Shown one piece after another: positions 46,602-57,391 of a stretch of DNA of 64,000 nucleotides. The notes under the pieces were generated by a model, which worked only from the letters and a program-made list of their open reading frames with translations, had not been told where the DNA came from and made no database searches. This DNA is from Paramyrothecium sp. XJ0827 (Eukaryota > Ascomycota > Sordariomycetes > Hypocreales > Stachybotryaceae): assembly GCA_020881915.1 (NCBI GenBank), contig JAJFPB010000008.1, forward strand, positions 248,001-312,000. Direction: 5' to 3'. The translations under genes and the position numbers were made by a program. Position 1 is the first letter of the stretch. Every line of letters starts with the position of its first letter.

Positions 46602-48519
46602 GGCTGCGAACCAGGCCAGGGCCGCTGACGCCTTCTACCGAGAGTCGATGAACGCAGCGCTGCTCTACAGCACAAAGGAAATAATGTTTATGTGTGCCTG
46701 GGAGCAAAGGCAAGGCGTATAAGCCAGAGGTGTCACGAAGAAGTCGTGTAGTTTAATCGTATTGGGTATGATGGACGCAGTAAGCGCTTGTCAGATGACA
46801 TGCTGAAGGTCTCAAACGGGCTGCTGAGGCGGCCCGATGTAACATGGATACGTCAGAGGGGTTAGACGCCCAGAGCTGAGGAGGATGCGGGGACTCAGGG
46901 GTGGCCTAGCCGCTATGGAGCAGTAGTGTGGACGATCGTCGGAAACCATGTATGTGGGCACGAAGCTGGGCCTTGAGCAGTATGAATATCAATTGGCGTC
47001 ATGCTTAGGCTGTGGACATTGAGACAAAAGTAAATGGTCGTTCTTCGCAGTCAGGAACTTTTATTTCGAAAGTAAATGGCGGACTCTATGACATGAAATG
47101 CTGTTGTGCTACGCTTAGGTAAGACAACAGGTAAGGCAAAAATGTTAGTGGAATGCCTCAGCGGTGACATGGACGGGGTCGGGCAGGCACGGTTTTCAAC
47201 ACTATCTTTGTCAGCCGTTAGTGTGTGCTTGACCAGACGGCCATGAGGTTTAGAGCAGTCCGGGTCAATTGCCGGATCGAAATAAAGAATTAGCTCCCGT
47301 CTTATGTCTCGCAGCATGCTTTCTTTTTCCTCTGCGATGGCGGCCACATTCCATGCCCGTTTTCGAAATCGAGGCCCACGATGACGTGCTCCCGGGCCTT
47401 CGGCGATTGGTCCCCCGCGTTCGGGAGGCTTCAAGCCCTGGGGAATTAAGCTCACTGGGGGTGGTCGGGCGTTAGCTGCTTCCCCAGGTCGGGGGGGCCC
47501 AGGTTGGGGGACGGCAGGGATGCCTGGGTCTTTTTGAACGACAAAAGAGTCTGCGCCATCGTCGACTCGCGATGCCGCTGTGAAACCTGTGCCCGAACGC
47601 TCGCACAAGAGCCGAAGGATTGGGACGACAAGACTCGGCCGCGAGTCGTTTTTGGAAGTGGGGATTGTTCCATGCGGAAAAGGGTGGCTTGGCATTCCGA
47701 CATTCCGGAAATCGTACCCATTCGGGCCATTTTTTCTTCGGGAGGTCGCGTGTTTCCACAAACTGAATGATAGCATATCGTCGATGCACTGGACTTATAG
47801 ATTGACGAAACTCTTCCGATATGGGGTCTCGCATGGCTCAAAGCTATATACTGTACACGTCTTCGATCAGCTACGCCGTGCCAGTCCCTCGTGCTTGAAA
47901 ATGCACCGCAAAAGGAGCGGCACGAAAGAATCGTTCTGCTTGTACGTAATTCGCACAAAAAGCTCTGGCAGAAATTGCGGTGAGGATCTTGACCGGTTTG
48001 GCCCGACCGCACCATTCGTTCTTGGCGCCGTCCACAGTTGTACCGCGATGTGATGAAGCCCAAGCATTTCGTGCAAGTTGATGATGGTTCCGCTGGAAAG
48101 TCGAAAGCGCGCCGTTGCCGAAACTTACTCTGGACGCCCGTTGCAGAATCAAACAAAGCCATCCTGTCGACCTGCTGGAGATGGAGGCTCTGTGGCCGTT
48201 GCAAAGCTCAACGTAGCTTATCAGAGTAGGCCAAGACTACGGACTGTCGGCTCCGCTACGTCTCGTCCCACCTATTGTCTCCCGATAAGCCGAATTTTGC
48301 AGACGGGCGCCCAAAAGCCTGCCCCCACCACTAACCATCATCCTTCCATCACCAACTCCCTCCCCCCCTTCAGCTGACCATCTTGATGCCGCCATCGACG
48401 AGCCTCGCCTTCAATCCCCAGCCTGCTGTTTCGTTGTCGCTGCGCATTTTTGATCCACCCCCTCTCCCACATCGTACCCGTCACGGCGCGTCTCCCTCGT
48501 CCCCGATGCCAATCCCGTC
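46602..48519. other. Long divergent intergenic region, GH31/zinc-cluster regulator
   Basis: 1.9 kb between two start codons on opposite strands. It should hold both promoters. One weak minus-strand frame (47051-47776) is listed separately. Otherwise I see nothing. Confidence 0.45.
47051..47776 (-). CDS. Doubtful orphan reading frame
   Basis: Unbroken frame of 241 codons counted from a non-ATG start. Gly/Pro/Arg-rich in the middle (GPPRPGEAANARPPP), with one more protein-like stretch (EEKESMLRDIRRELILYFDPA). No homology I recognise and two other frames overlap on the same strand. It may be a young gene, an exon of an unresolved spliced gene, or chance. Confidence 0.2.
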   Translation of the reverse strand: MLSFSLWKHATSRRKNGPNGYDFRNVGMPSHPFPHGTIPTSKNDSRPSLVVPILRLLCERSGTGFTAASRVDDGADSFVVQKDPGIPAVPQPGPPRPGEAANARPPPVSLIPQGLKPPERGGPIAEGPGARHRGPRFRKRAWNVAAIAEEKESMLRDIRRELILYFDPAIDPDCSKPHGRLVKHTLTADKDSVENRACPTPSMSPLRHSTNIFALPVVLPKRSTTAFHVIESAIYFRNKSS

Positions 48520-50961
48520 ATGGACATTGACTCAACCTCCACCACTCCCCCAAACATCCCCCTAGAAAGCTCATCGCAAGGGCACGCCCCTGGACAAAGG
48601 CCGCAGCAACCACACGACGCTACTCATTCGCGCCCGCTCTCGGCCTCCGGCGCGGACGCATTTGACTTCTCCCCCGACCGCCGCCCTCGCAAGTCGTCGT
48701 CCACCTGCACGACCTGTCGAGCCCGCAAGGTTCGCTGCGACGGCGCTCGCGCTGTGTGTTCCAACTGCCAGCGCCTCGGATTCCCCTGCTCGTACGATGA
48801 CGCAGACCCGGGCACTTGGACCGCCTCCTTGCCTCGTCGCCGCGTCAAGCAGGCTTGCCTGAGTTGCCACAGCCGCAAGGCTCGATGCTCGGGCCACGTT
48901 CCTGCCTGCGATCGTTGTCGTGCTCAGGGAATCGAGTGCGTGTATAGGCCGAGCAAGCGTGCGAGGACCTCCAAGTTCCCGGGCGATCGCCGGAGCCCCC
49001 AGAGCCAGGACGGCGACCGTGACAGGGATGACGGGCACAACGACAGTGACCACGGTTTGACGGACTCGAATAGCATCACGACGCCGACCAATTTCAACTA
49101 TGACATGTAAGTACGATCCTGCCCCAGCCGGAAACCTGTACTGACGTGTACGTAAAGTCCCGGCCTGGACGAGTCCTTCAACTCGCTCATCGGGCGCACG
49201 TTTGAGAAATTCTTCCGCCATGTTCACCACATCCCAATGTACTCCTTCCTCCACCGTGCTTCTCTCATGGAGCAATATCATGCTGGAAAAGTGGACAGAG
49301 CTCTGCTGCTCGCCCTGGTTGGCATCACATCCTGCCTGACCGACATGGGCCCCGGAATGCGCGAGTACGGCAGTCGCTGTATCGATGACGCAGAAACCCT
49401 CATCTTCGCCGACTATACCCGCCCTTCGACCATCAAGGTCCAGGCCCTGGTGTTCATGATCAAGCATCGTATGCTATGCAGCAGATTCCCCAGCGCGTTC
49501 ATGCTGCTCAGCATAGCATCGCGGTACGCTGCGGCTCTTCGTCTCAACCACGACAGCCCCAACATCTGCTTCCTTGCCCAGGAGTCACGCAGGAGGCTGA
49601 TCTGGGCCATCTACTGCATCGACTCCAACATATCAGGCGGATATCCCGACTTTGCATTGTGGGATGCGGACAAGATCGTCGTTAGCCTCCCCTGCAACGA
49701 ACGAAACTTTGAATTCGATCTCCCACAGGAGACGGAGAAACTGGTGCACAATTCAAACGAGCCGCGACCGTCGCACATAGAAGACGTCGGTAGCTTGGCT
49801 CTTCACATCCGCATACTATACATCCGGCGAAAAATCATCGAGTTCACAAAAGGCGTCCTGCTGGGCCGCAACATGAGCTCGGCTGCCCTGCAGACCCGCT
49901 CCCTCGAACTGCACAAGGAGCTCGACGACTTCGCCACTCAGCTCCCTGCATCCTTCCAATTCTCGGAAAACTCCCTACGGCTGCGAGCCTATTCTCCCCG
50001 GATATGCGCCTTTGCCATGATCCACATCTGGTGGCGCCAATGCCACTGCGACCTGTACCGGCTCGGCCTCGTGGGTCTGCGCGAGGCCCTCCCCCGCAAC
50101 GCCCTCGCCAACATCGACGACAGCTTCCTCGAACACTGCCAGCGCCAGTGCTTCGACCACTCGCTCGCCATGGCCAACATCTTGTCGCTGATGCAGAAGC
50201 TGAACGCCAAGCCCGTGGCCGACCTCGACCTCGCAATATGCGCGTACCAATGCGTACGCATGCTCGCCTACTCCTACTATACAAACGCCGGGCGGTACGA
50301 CCTCACCGCCGAAACCGTCATGGACCGGGCCAAGATATGCGTGCAGGCCGTCAAGCAGTGCTGCTCCGGCCCCGCCGCCGCAGGCATCCGGCACGACCTC
50401 GAGAAGCTACTGTCCCAAGGCCTCAAGACATCAGCCGTAATGTCGCGACGTGACATCCAAGAGGCCAACAAGACGGGCAATTCGGACGTATACCAGCTTC
50501 TTTTTGCCCATTCCCTGCACAAAAGCAGCGAAAATACGTCAGGCCCCAACATAATCTCATCCGGGCCCGACACCACCCACCACATTAATACCAAATCTCA
50601 AGAAACATACGCCACCACCGCCAACCGTACTGTGCTCTCGGAGTCCTCCCTGGCGGCGGCATCCGCAAACTTCGATCCCTGGAGCTCGTCCGACGCCCGC
50701 TTTCCCGCAGCTGACGTGCCCGAGGTCCGCGTTACCAGCTCGAGGGCCCCAGCGGTGGACACGGCGCCGCAGCAGCAACAGCAGCCGCCCCGGAGTGAGC
50801 CGGGCCTGTCAGAGCTGAACAATGCGTACGAGGGCGCCATGGACGGCCTCGGACTCGACAACGGCCTGGATTTCGCCATGGGGCTCGATCTGAACATTGG
50901 GGCCCCAGCCCCAGACTGGATGACTTCGGACTTTTTGGCTGGAGCGACAGGCATGGAATAA
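48520..50961 (+). CDS. Transcription factor with two tandem Zn(II)2Cys6 clusters
   Basis: Fungal binuclear-cluster regulator. Exons 48520-49106 and 49158-50961, 796 residues. Two complete clusters of identical spacing, CX2CX6CX6CX2CX6C, at residues 63-90 (starts CTTCRARKVRC) and 113-140 (starts CLSCHSRKARC), separated by 22 residues. Most family members have one cluster. A basic stretch (RPSKRARTSK) follows, then an acidic DRDRDDGHNDSD linker, the Fungal_trans middle homology region (about 200-560, with SRRRLIWAIYCIDSNISGGYP) and a Gln- and acidic-rich C-terminus resembling an activation region (LDNGLDFAMGLDLN). It is divergent from the GH31 gene. Targets unknown. Confidence 0.93.
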
Positions 50962-51415
50962 ACTGTAAAGCTTGCGGCGTCATGAATAGCCGCATGTAAA
51001 TGGTTGTATGGACTTATTTTCTTGTTTTGGACATTATGCGATAGACAAACGGGTTCAGCGCTTGTATGGAGTGATGGTTTCTTTTTATGTTATATACCCC
51101 TCCAGACCTAGCCAACGAAGCTCATGATCAGAAATATAATTTGAGGTAATTCGACGAGCCAATGCCGTCACGTTTGTTCAAAGTCATCGTGGATGCCTGT
51201 GGTAAGGCCATTGTAGCCAAGCCGAATTTGAGCTAGAGCGGGTTTCACATTGGGAAATAGGATCTGAAGCTGGGCAATGTGTAATTCTATTCGTGCTTAT
51301 GAGTCGTCATCATGGATACGCTATGGCATTATACAGCAAAGAAAGCGAAATATGACGAGAAGATCGCGTGCTCTAGAGCCGAGCGTCATCATGTCTGAAA
51401 TCTCCGTCATGGCAA
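50962..51415. other. Intergenic, convergent
   Basis: 3' flanks of the regulator and PARP genes. AT-rich in the first half. No gene seen. Confidence 0.5.
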
Positions 51416-53771
51416 CTACATCTTGACGCGGAAGAGGTATCGAAGTCGGACCTGTGCGACATCATAGCAAATGTACTCGTTGTAGTAGAGACAGGTGTTG
51501 GGTATTTTTGTTGGTCCAGGAGGAACCGTGGTGTCGGGCTAATCGTCTGTTAGCGTGGAAAGAAATGCTCAGGGGACGACATACCATTTTGATGCCTTTG
51601 AGGCCCTTGTGGACCGCGCCAGCGTCAACCCACTTACTGGGACCTGTGCCTCCCTGACCCCATGTACTCCACATGTTTTGCTTGTAAGCGGATTCGCCGG
51701 CTGTGTAAGACGAATTGGTAAGTTTCTGGATCGGGTCGCCGAGCTCCGCCTCGCAAAGAAGTAGGAGGGCGTGACCATTGGAGTCGTAGGAAGAACAGTA
51801 ACCTGCAGACTTTGACGACATGTCGGCCAGGTAAATTCCTTTGCCAAACATATAGCCTGAGACTGGGGCCTAGTTGGTGAGTGAAACAGTTAGTCAATTG
51901 CCCATGAGGAGATGAGATTCAACATACCTCGGGTGGTGCGATACGAAGGCCTTGGCTTAGAATACCACCAAAGTTTGTAGCACGGGAACCATGCCAGAGC
52001 AGGCGACGGTCAGAGGCTATCGAGGCGAATGGCGAATTGTCGAACCTGGCTTTCTCGCCATCGCGCTCGATGCGGAAGATCTGCTGAATGTCGTAGGTAA
52101 CATGATGCGTCTGGCCTCGTGATTCATTGAGGTAATCGGACAGCATCGAAAACTCCTTGCTCTTGCTGTCCAGGACAGTCATCTCGGAGAGATTCAAGCC
52201 CTGGAACTGGCGGTCGAGAGGATGAACACTGTCTTTGGTCTTGGCCACCTTCATGATATCCTCGGCAGCCTTCATGTCGGACAAGCTTTCAAGCAGCTCA
52301 ACTTCTCTCTTGAGCATTGTCTCGTCACGAATGACGGGAGGACGGTTGCGACCAAACGCGTGCGGAATCACGGAGTAGTATGTGTTGGAAAGGTGCTCAA
52401 TTGCTTGTGCAACTGGCAAATTCCATCTAGTCGTGGCCAATGTGGGATCGCCCATCAGCGCCGAGAGGTCCTTAAGTTGTTGGAAACCCCGCGTTATGGT
52501 GCTCTTGCTGAGCTTGCCCAGCGGCATCTTCTGGGAGTCGTAGTTGAGGGCGGCCATCGCAGCCTGGAAGTATTTTTGGTTAAAAATTAGCTCCATGAGC
52601 TCCTTGACCGGCTCCTCAAGTGTACACTCTGGTGGGACGTAGTCATCGGCCTCTTCCTCCTTCTTGACCCCGTCCTTTTTGGAGGGCTTGGCATCATCCT
52701 CATCGTCGGAATCTGGGTTATAGCTCCGCTCAATGAAGGCGTATTTGCCAGGTTTTGGGTCGTCGTTGCGCTTGTCCCATGGCAGACCAGACTTGTCACG
52801 AAACTTCTTCTCAAAGTTCTTGATGGCGTCTGGTAACGTGCCGTTCCCAAGGATAGCATTCTGGCCGGCCTCACCAACACGGCCCCAGCGAGTCCATGTT
52901 TTAAAGGTTTTGGACTTGGCTTCGTGAAGGATCTACAACCAATGAGTAAGCGGCTTCTGGTCGCATTGCGGTGATTTAAACTCACCTGTAGTCGATAAAA
53001 CTTGTTGTTATTGTTGGCTGAGTTTGACTGGTTCAGGGCAGCATCGTAGATCATCCCGGAGCTGGGATCCACGTAAACCTGGAAGGTTTGCAGAGGGCAG
53101 AATTCATCGCGGGGAATCTCAAAGCCTTTCTTCTTGATGAATTGGCCCTCGGCAACAACTTTGTCGTCAGCCGGGGGCTGGACCGCTGGAGTAGCTTCGT
53201 CTCCATCCTCGTTCTTGACTTCATCCTTGACCTCGGCCTTGACACCACCCTTCTTGGCGCTGGCCTTGCCGTTTGTCTTGGCGGCGGCTTTGGTCTTCTT
53301 GGGCTTGGGAACCTCTTCCTCGTCACCGCTGCCCGCATTGGCGACAGCAATTGGCCGTTTTTTGCCCGTGTCTGGATTGGCGTCGACGTCGGCATCTGCG
53401 CCTGCATCTGCAGCGTCATCGCCGCTCTTTTCCGTCCACAAGTACGGGTCCTCCAGAGCGAGAGTTTTGCTCTTCTTGGCGGAGTCGAGCAGCCATTCCG
53501 GCTTGACCAGTGGCAGGTCTCTGCTTTTAGCGGCAGTGACCTTGGCACAGTCGCTCTTGTACTCGGCAAAGTCGCTGCAGAGGAGGTGGGTGGTGCTCTT
53601 AGCGACCGTCTTGGTGACCTTGCCCCCGAGCGATTGGATCAGCTTGGTTAGGGAGCTCTGGTCATGGTCGTGGCTACGGAAACTGCCGGTGATGGCAAAG
53701 GTGAATCCGTCCAGAATTGGATCCGGCTGCTTGTCTGCAGCCTTTGCAGCGGCTCCTCGGGTCGCCCGCAT
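51416..53771 (-). CDS. Poly(ADP-ribose) polymerase (BRCT-WGR-PARP)
   Basis: Nuclear ADP-ribosyltransferase acting in DNA damage response. Exons 52986-53771, 51928-52932, 51585-51869, 51416-51538; 732 residues. BRCT domain at about 15-105 ([14 protein letters not shown] ... [13 protein letters not shown]), then a Lys/Ala/Glu-rich nuclear linker, WGR domain at about 230-330 ([14 protein letters not shown]), helical regulatory domain (about 385-500) and the catalytic domain with the H-Y-E triad: [32 protein letters not shown] in the last exon. This is the standard layout of filamentous-fungal PARPs, which lack the animal zinc fingers. Start ATG at 53771 chosen because an upstream in-frame ATG (53924) adds an unrelated hydrophobic stretch. 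Confidence 0.95.
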
Positions 53772-54752
53772 GCTGAGTGTAGGTGCAGTGACGCAGTGGG
53801 GATAGGGTCCGGACGGAGCTATAGTGGAGAAGGGATGCTTGGGGATCAACGATGGTTGACCATGAAGGAAGAGGAGGGACAACAATAGGAAAGTGATTGA
53901 GGGAAAAGGAACACGAATTGACACAAAGTGAGAGGCACGCTCCGACTTCGAGGAATAGAAAATTGACGCTGAACCAACACCGTTATTTATTTATTTTTGG
54001 GGGCAGCTCACAGCAAACGCCAAGCTTGGTTCAGCCGTGGCTGCTCTGGCTGCTCTTTCCCCTGTTTGCTGACGACGGCCCCACTATTAGCTCGGGTTAG
54101 CGTCCAACTTCCAGGCACCAGCGCGCCATGACACTTTCGAACGGAAGGCGTGTCTGGTCTCAGAGGCAAAGCTCCACGAGAGTGACGCGACATCACGTGC
54201 ACAGACTCAGATGGCGTTAATTGATTGGAAACCAACGGCCATCTGCCTAATTCGCATGGATCTCGTCACCAAGATGGAGAAATGTCCATCATGTCGAAAA
54301 TTGGTGGCTGGTAAGCAGGTAGCAAACCGAGCCAAAACGGGATCACGATGCGTGATGCATAATACGCATAGTGAAGTGCCTACCGAGCCGATTTCCATGC
54401 ACTCAACCTGAGATGTTGACAAGCACATGATGAATGATCAAGATACAAACTAATCTTAAGAGTGTTGAAATTGCTTTCTTTTCAGATTCTTGAGGATCAA
54501 CTAACATGAGTTTCGCTCATCCTTTCGTTGAAATCAGCGATGCCATGGTAGTGAAGGAGATGTTAGATCCAAACCGCTCTTAATCCCCTATCTAGTAGAA
54601 CATCTGCATAGCTCAGGAAAAAGCACATACAAACGACACAGCAACACAGGCTGTTGTGGCCAGTCAAACGTCCATACTCCTGCTGCCCTCCCAACTCAGC
54701 AAGGGAGACGTGTTATACGCAAGCACAACCACAAGACTTCACCAACCGGCCC
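53772..54752. other. Intergenic, no gene seen
   Basis: PARP promoter side and 3' flank of the cysteine-rich protein gene. A 66-codon plus-strand frame at about 54211 has no supporting features. Confidence 0.5.
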
Positions 54753-55368
54753 TCACTTCTTACGGCTGCACGTCGGCCTGTCCCACGGGTCCGCGCAGAA
54801 CTTGGACCCCGGGTCTCCGCCGCAGCACTTGATCGACGAGGCCATCTTGGGCCAGCCCTCCAACGGGCAAAGGTAGTCCACGTACAGGTGCTCGCCTACT
54901 ATGGCACCCGTGTGCGGGCCCTTGCAGCCGTACCCCCTGGCAACATCATCGCGTTAGTGAACGCATTTACCATCGGCGCATGACACTCAGTGATTTGGAA
55001 GGCAAGCATAATGGGCACAAGGCTGAAATCCATCACTTACTCCCATATAACGCAACGGCCGCCCACCACGCTGACGTCCTCGAGGTTGTCGTTCAGGTAA
55101 GGATCCAACACGGGGAAATCGTCTTTACACAAACTTCTTAGCAATGGACTATTCTCAAAGCCATGTATCACTTACAGCATTGCCCGTGATAGAGGTCTCT
55201 CGTGTTGCACTTCCCGGTCTGGTTGTAGCGCCGACACCACGAGAACGTAATGTGGAGGTCCAGGTCAATCTCGTCCTTGAGCCGGTCGCCCTTCAAGGTA
55301 CTTGCCCTCCGGTTATGCGTAAGGGCACTCACGGCTCCCAGAACAGTTGCGTAAATTGCCAGCTTCAT
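54753..55368 (-). CDS. Small secreted cysteine-rich protein (effector-like)
   Basis: Three exons, 55176-55368, 55041-55122, 54753-54936; 152 residues. The signal peptide is MKLAIYATVLGAVSA, followed by a basic possible propeptide (LTHNRRASTLKG). The mature part carries ten cysteines (SWC, GKC, GQC, GRC, YGC, YLC, KCC, KFC, PTC), enough for five disulfides. Intron 2 (104 nt) is long for this window. No known domain recognised; size, secretion and cysteine content fit an effector or antimicrobial-type protein. An upstream in-frame ATG at 55392 would spoil the signal peptide. Confidence 0.82.
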
Positions 55369-55835
55369 TATTAAGGGATCAATCGTCTGCACTCGAAAGA
55401 TTCAATGTATCAGTTGTGCGTAAGGGCATGTCTGTCCCGTTTTGGGGAGAAGGATTAGCATTGACTTTACACGCTTCCCCCCTACAGTCTTCGCCTGTAA
55501 GTTTTGTGAAGCATCAGGGCTCTGACCTCTGCAATGTGAAAGGCAATCTGTGGGAACTAATCGGCACACCAAGAGCACCGTGACATGTTAATCTGACCTC
55601 TCAAAAGATCCTCTTGATATTCAGGTATATCTTCCTCTACGTCTTCCACCTAGGTATCAAAATGTCATTGTCGCTATAGAACAAAGATAGCCGGCACTGA
55701 ACCGGTCTAAAAGCAGAGGCGGGCTTGCAAATGTGCGAAGCAATAAAGAGGATGCGGAGTTCCAATCTCCCACCATGCGGTGCTGATTTGCGCCATCGTG
55801 TGCTGTGCGACCAGCTATTCGCAAGGTACTCGGGT
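55369..55835. other. Intergenic, no gene seen
   Basis: Promoter of the cysteine-rich gene and 3' flank of the F-box gene. If the F-box 3' intron is not used, coding would extend down to 55637. Confidence 0.4.
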
Positions 55836-57391
55836 TTAATCCTCCACCGAAGAAGTCTCTTCATCTGATGCGTCTGTCTTAAATGTAAGCAGAGGTCCAG
55901 CAGGTCAGTGAAAGGCGTACGCCCAGAGTTCAACATACCTTCATCCTCATCACTTGCATCCTCATCCCATCCGTCGCTATCGCTACCGTCCATTGGCCAG
56001 TTTGCTTCAAGTTGACCAGTAATCTCCTCGACGAAGTGCTTCCAATCGGGGCCCGTATACTCCTGAATTGGGCTTTTGTTTTTGAAGTGGAGGTGGACGT
56101 GGTTGGATGAGTGAGCCCATTGCTGCTGCAACATACCAACCTTGATATGATGTAGTTCCAGATTGGGGATGTCCCGTAGCTTCTCCAAGAATTTGGTCCA
56201 GAAGATAACCTTGGGTGACGGACCCGTAGAGTTGTCGGGCAAGGCCCTAATCAAAGTGATCTTCCAGAGCTCCAGTCGCTTCAGGGAAGAGGCGAATTTG
56301 CGCACCAAAGCAAGGACTTGTTGCGGTTCAACCCTCATTGTACCCAAGCTCAACTCCTGCAGGTGCGGCAGCAAGACTGGGGGCGGTGACTGAAAGTCTG
56401 AGGCTTTTGGTTGGCTCGTGGGTGGCAGGGATGTGGTGCTGGCTTGCGCTGGGGCTGCTAGCCATTGCAGCATTTCGCAAAGACCTACGTTATGTGTTTG
56501 GTTCTCATTGATCCGCAAGTTCTCAAGATTAGGGCAGCGACTCAGAAACTTCCTGATGAGCAGATACGGAGCGGTGCGATGAGGATTGCCTGACCCACTA
56601 GGCCAGGTGCTCGTGCTGTTTCGCCACGTAAAGTCCACACAAAGGTAAAGCTTCTTGAGATTCTCCAGCACCGGCAGTATCGAGGCCTCAGTGAATTGGG
56701 GAATGTTAAAGGCAAAGTCGCGGAGGTGGTTGCCGTTCCGGGACATGATCTCGATGCCGGTTGGCCTAGCGCTCGCCTGGCCCAGGGCGGCCATGACGGC
56801 CGCAAACACTTGGCTGCAGTACTGGGAGGGATACGTCGAGTTCCAGGCGCTGACATGGCCCTGATTCAAGCGAACGCCGGTCTCCTTGAAGAAGGTGGTC
56901 GCGCCGTAGCTCGTCCACTCGGCATTCATCCCGTCGCGTGTCCTACGCCGCGAGTTGAAGTCCCTGATGACGACCTCCTGGAGATTCTCCAAGTTTCCGA
57001 AAGCCTCGGCCAGCAATTCGCGGTGGTAGCCCGTGTTCCATAAGCTGAACTGGTCGGCATAGCGCTGCCGGAACCGGCTCTCTCTCTCCTCGTCCTGTAG
57101 GGGACGGTGCATACCCTCTGGGAAGCATTCCAGCCCGATGTGGACGCAGCGCAGGTGGATGGCCAGGCGGCTCTTGGAGATGTCAATGAGCGTCTGCAGG
57201 CTGTCTTCCGTAATCATGAACTGCTTGAGGGTGAAGAACTCGCGGGTAAACGTGTTGTACAGAGATTGCTCGATGGAGCGACATGCTAGGCGAAAGTTGC
57301 CAAGCTCTGGGGTGGTAAGGTGATAAGTGATGCGGAGCAGGACCTCGAGGGGGATTCTCTGAATTGGACAGCCTGAAGTTGCGTTGGCCAT
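55836..57391 (-). CDS. F-box protein
   Basis: Probable substrate receptor of an SCF ubiquitin ligase. The N-terminal F-box is IQRIPLEVLLRITYHLTTPELGNFRL (seen as IQRIPLEVLLRITYHL then TPELGNFRLACRS). The rest has irregular leucine-rich stretches (LENLRINENQ, LKRLELWKITLIRALP). Model: exons 55939-57391 and 55836-55873, about 496 residues ending in an acidic DEDASDEETSSVED tail. Unspliced, the frame runs on to 55637 with a basic tail unlike the rest; I prefer the spliced form because the join is in phase and continues the acidic run, but this end is uncertain. An in-frame ATG at 57436 would add 15 residues. Target unknown. Confidence 0.8.

Noticed and set aside
48571..49467. 298-codon minus-strand frame
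   Set aside because: Antisense to the zinc-cluster regulator.
54211..54411. 66-codon frame with a CPSCRK motif
   Set aside because: Too short, no second cysteine pair, no spliced continuation found.
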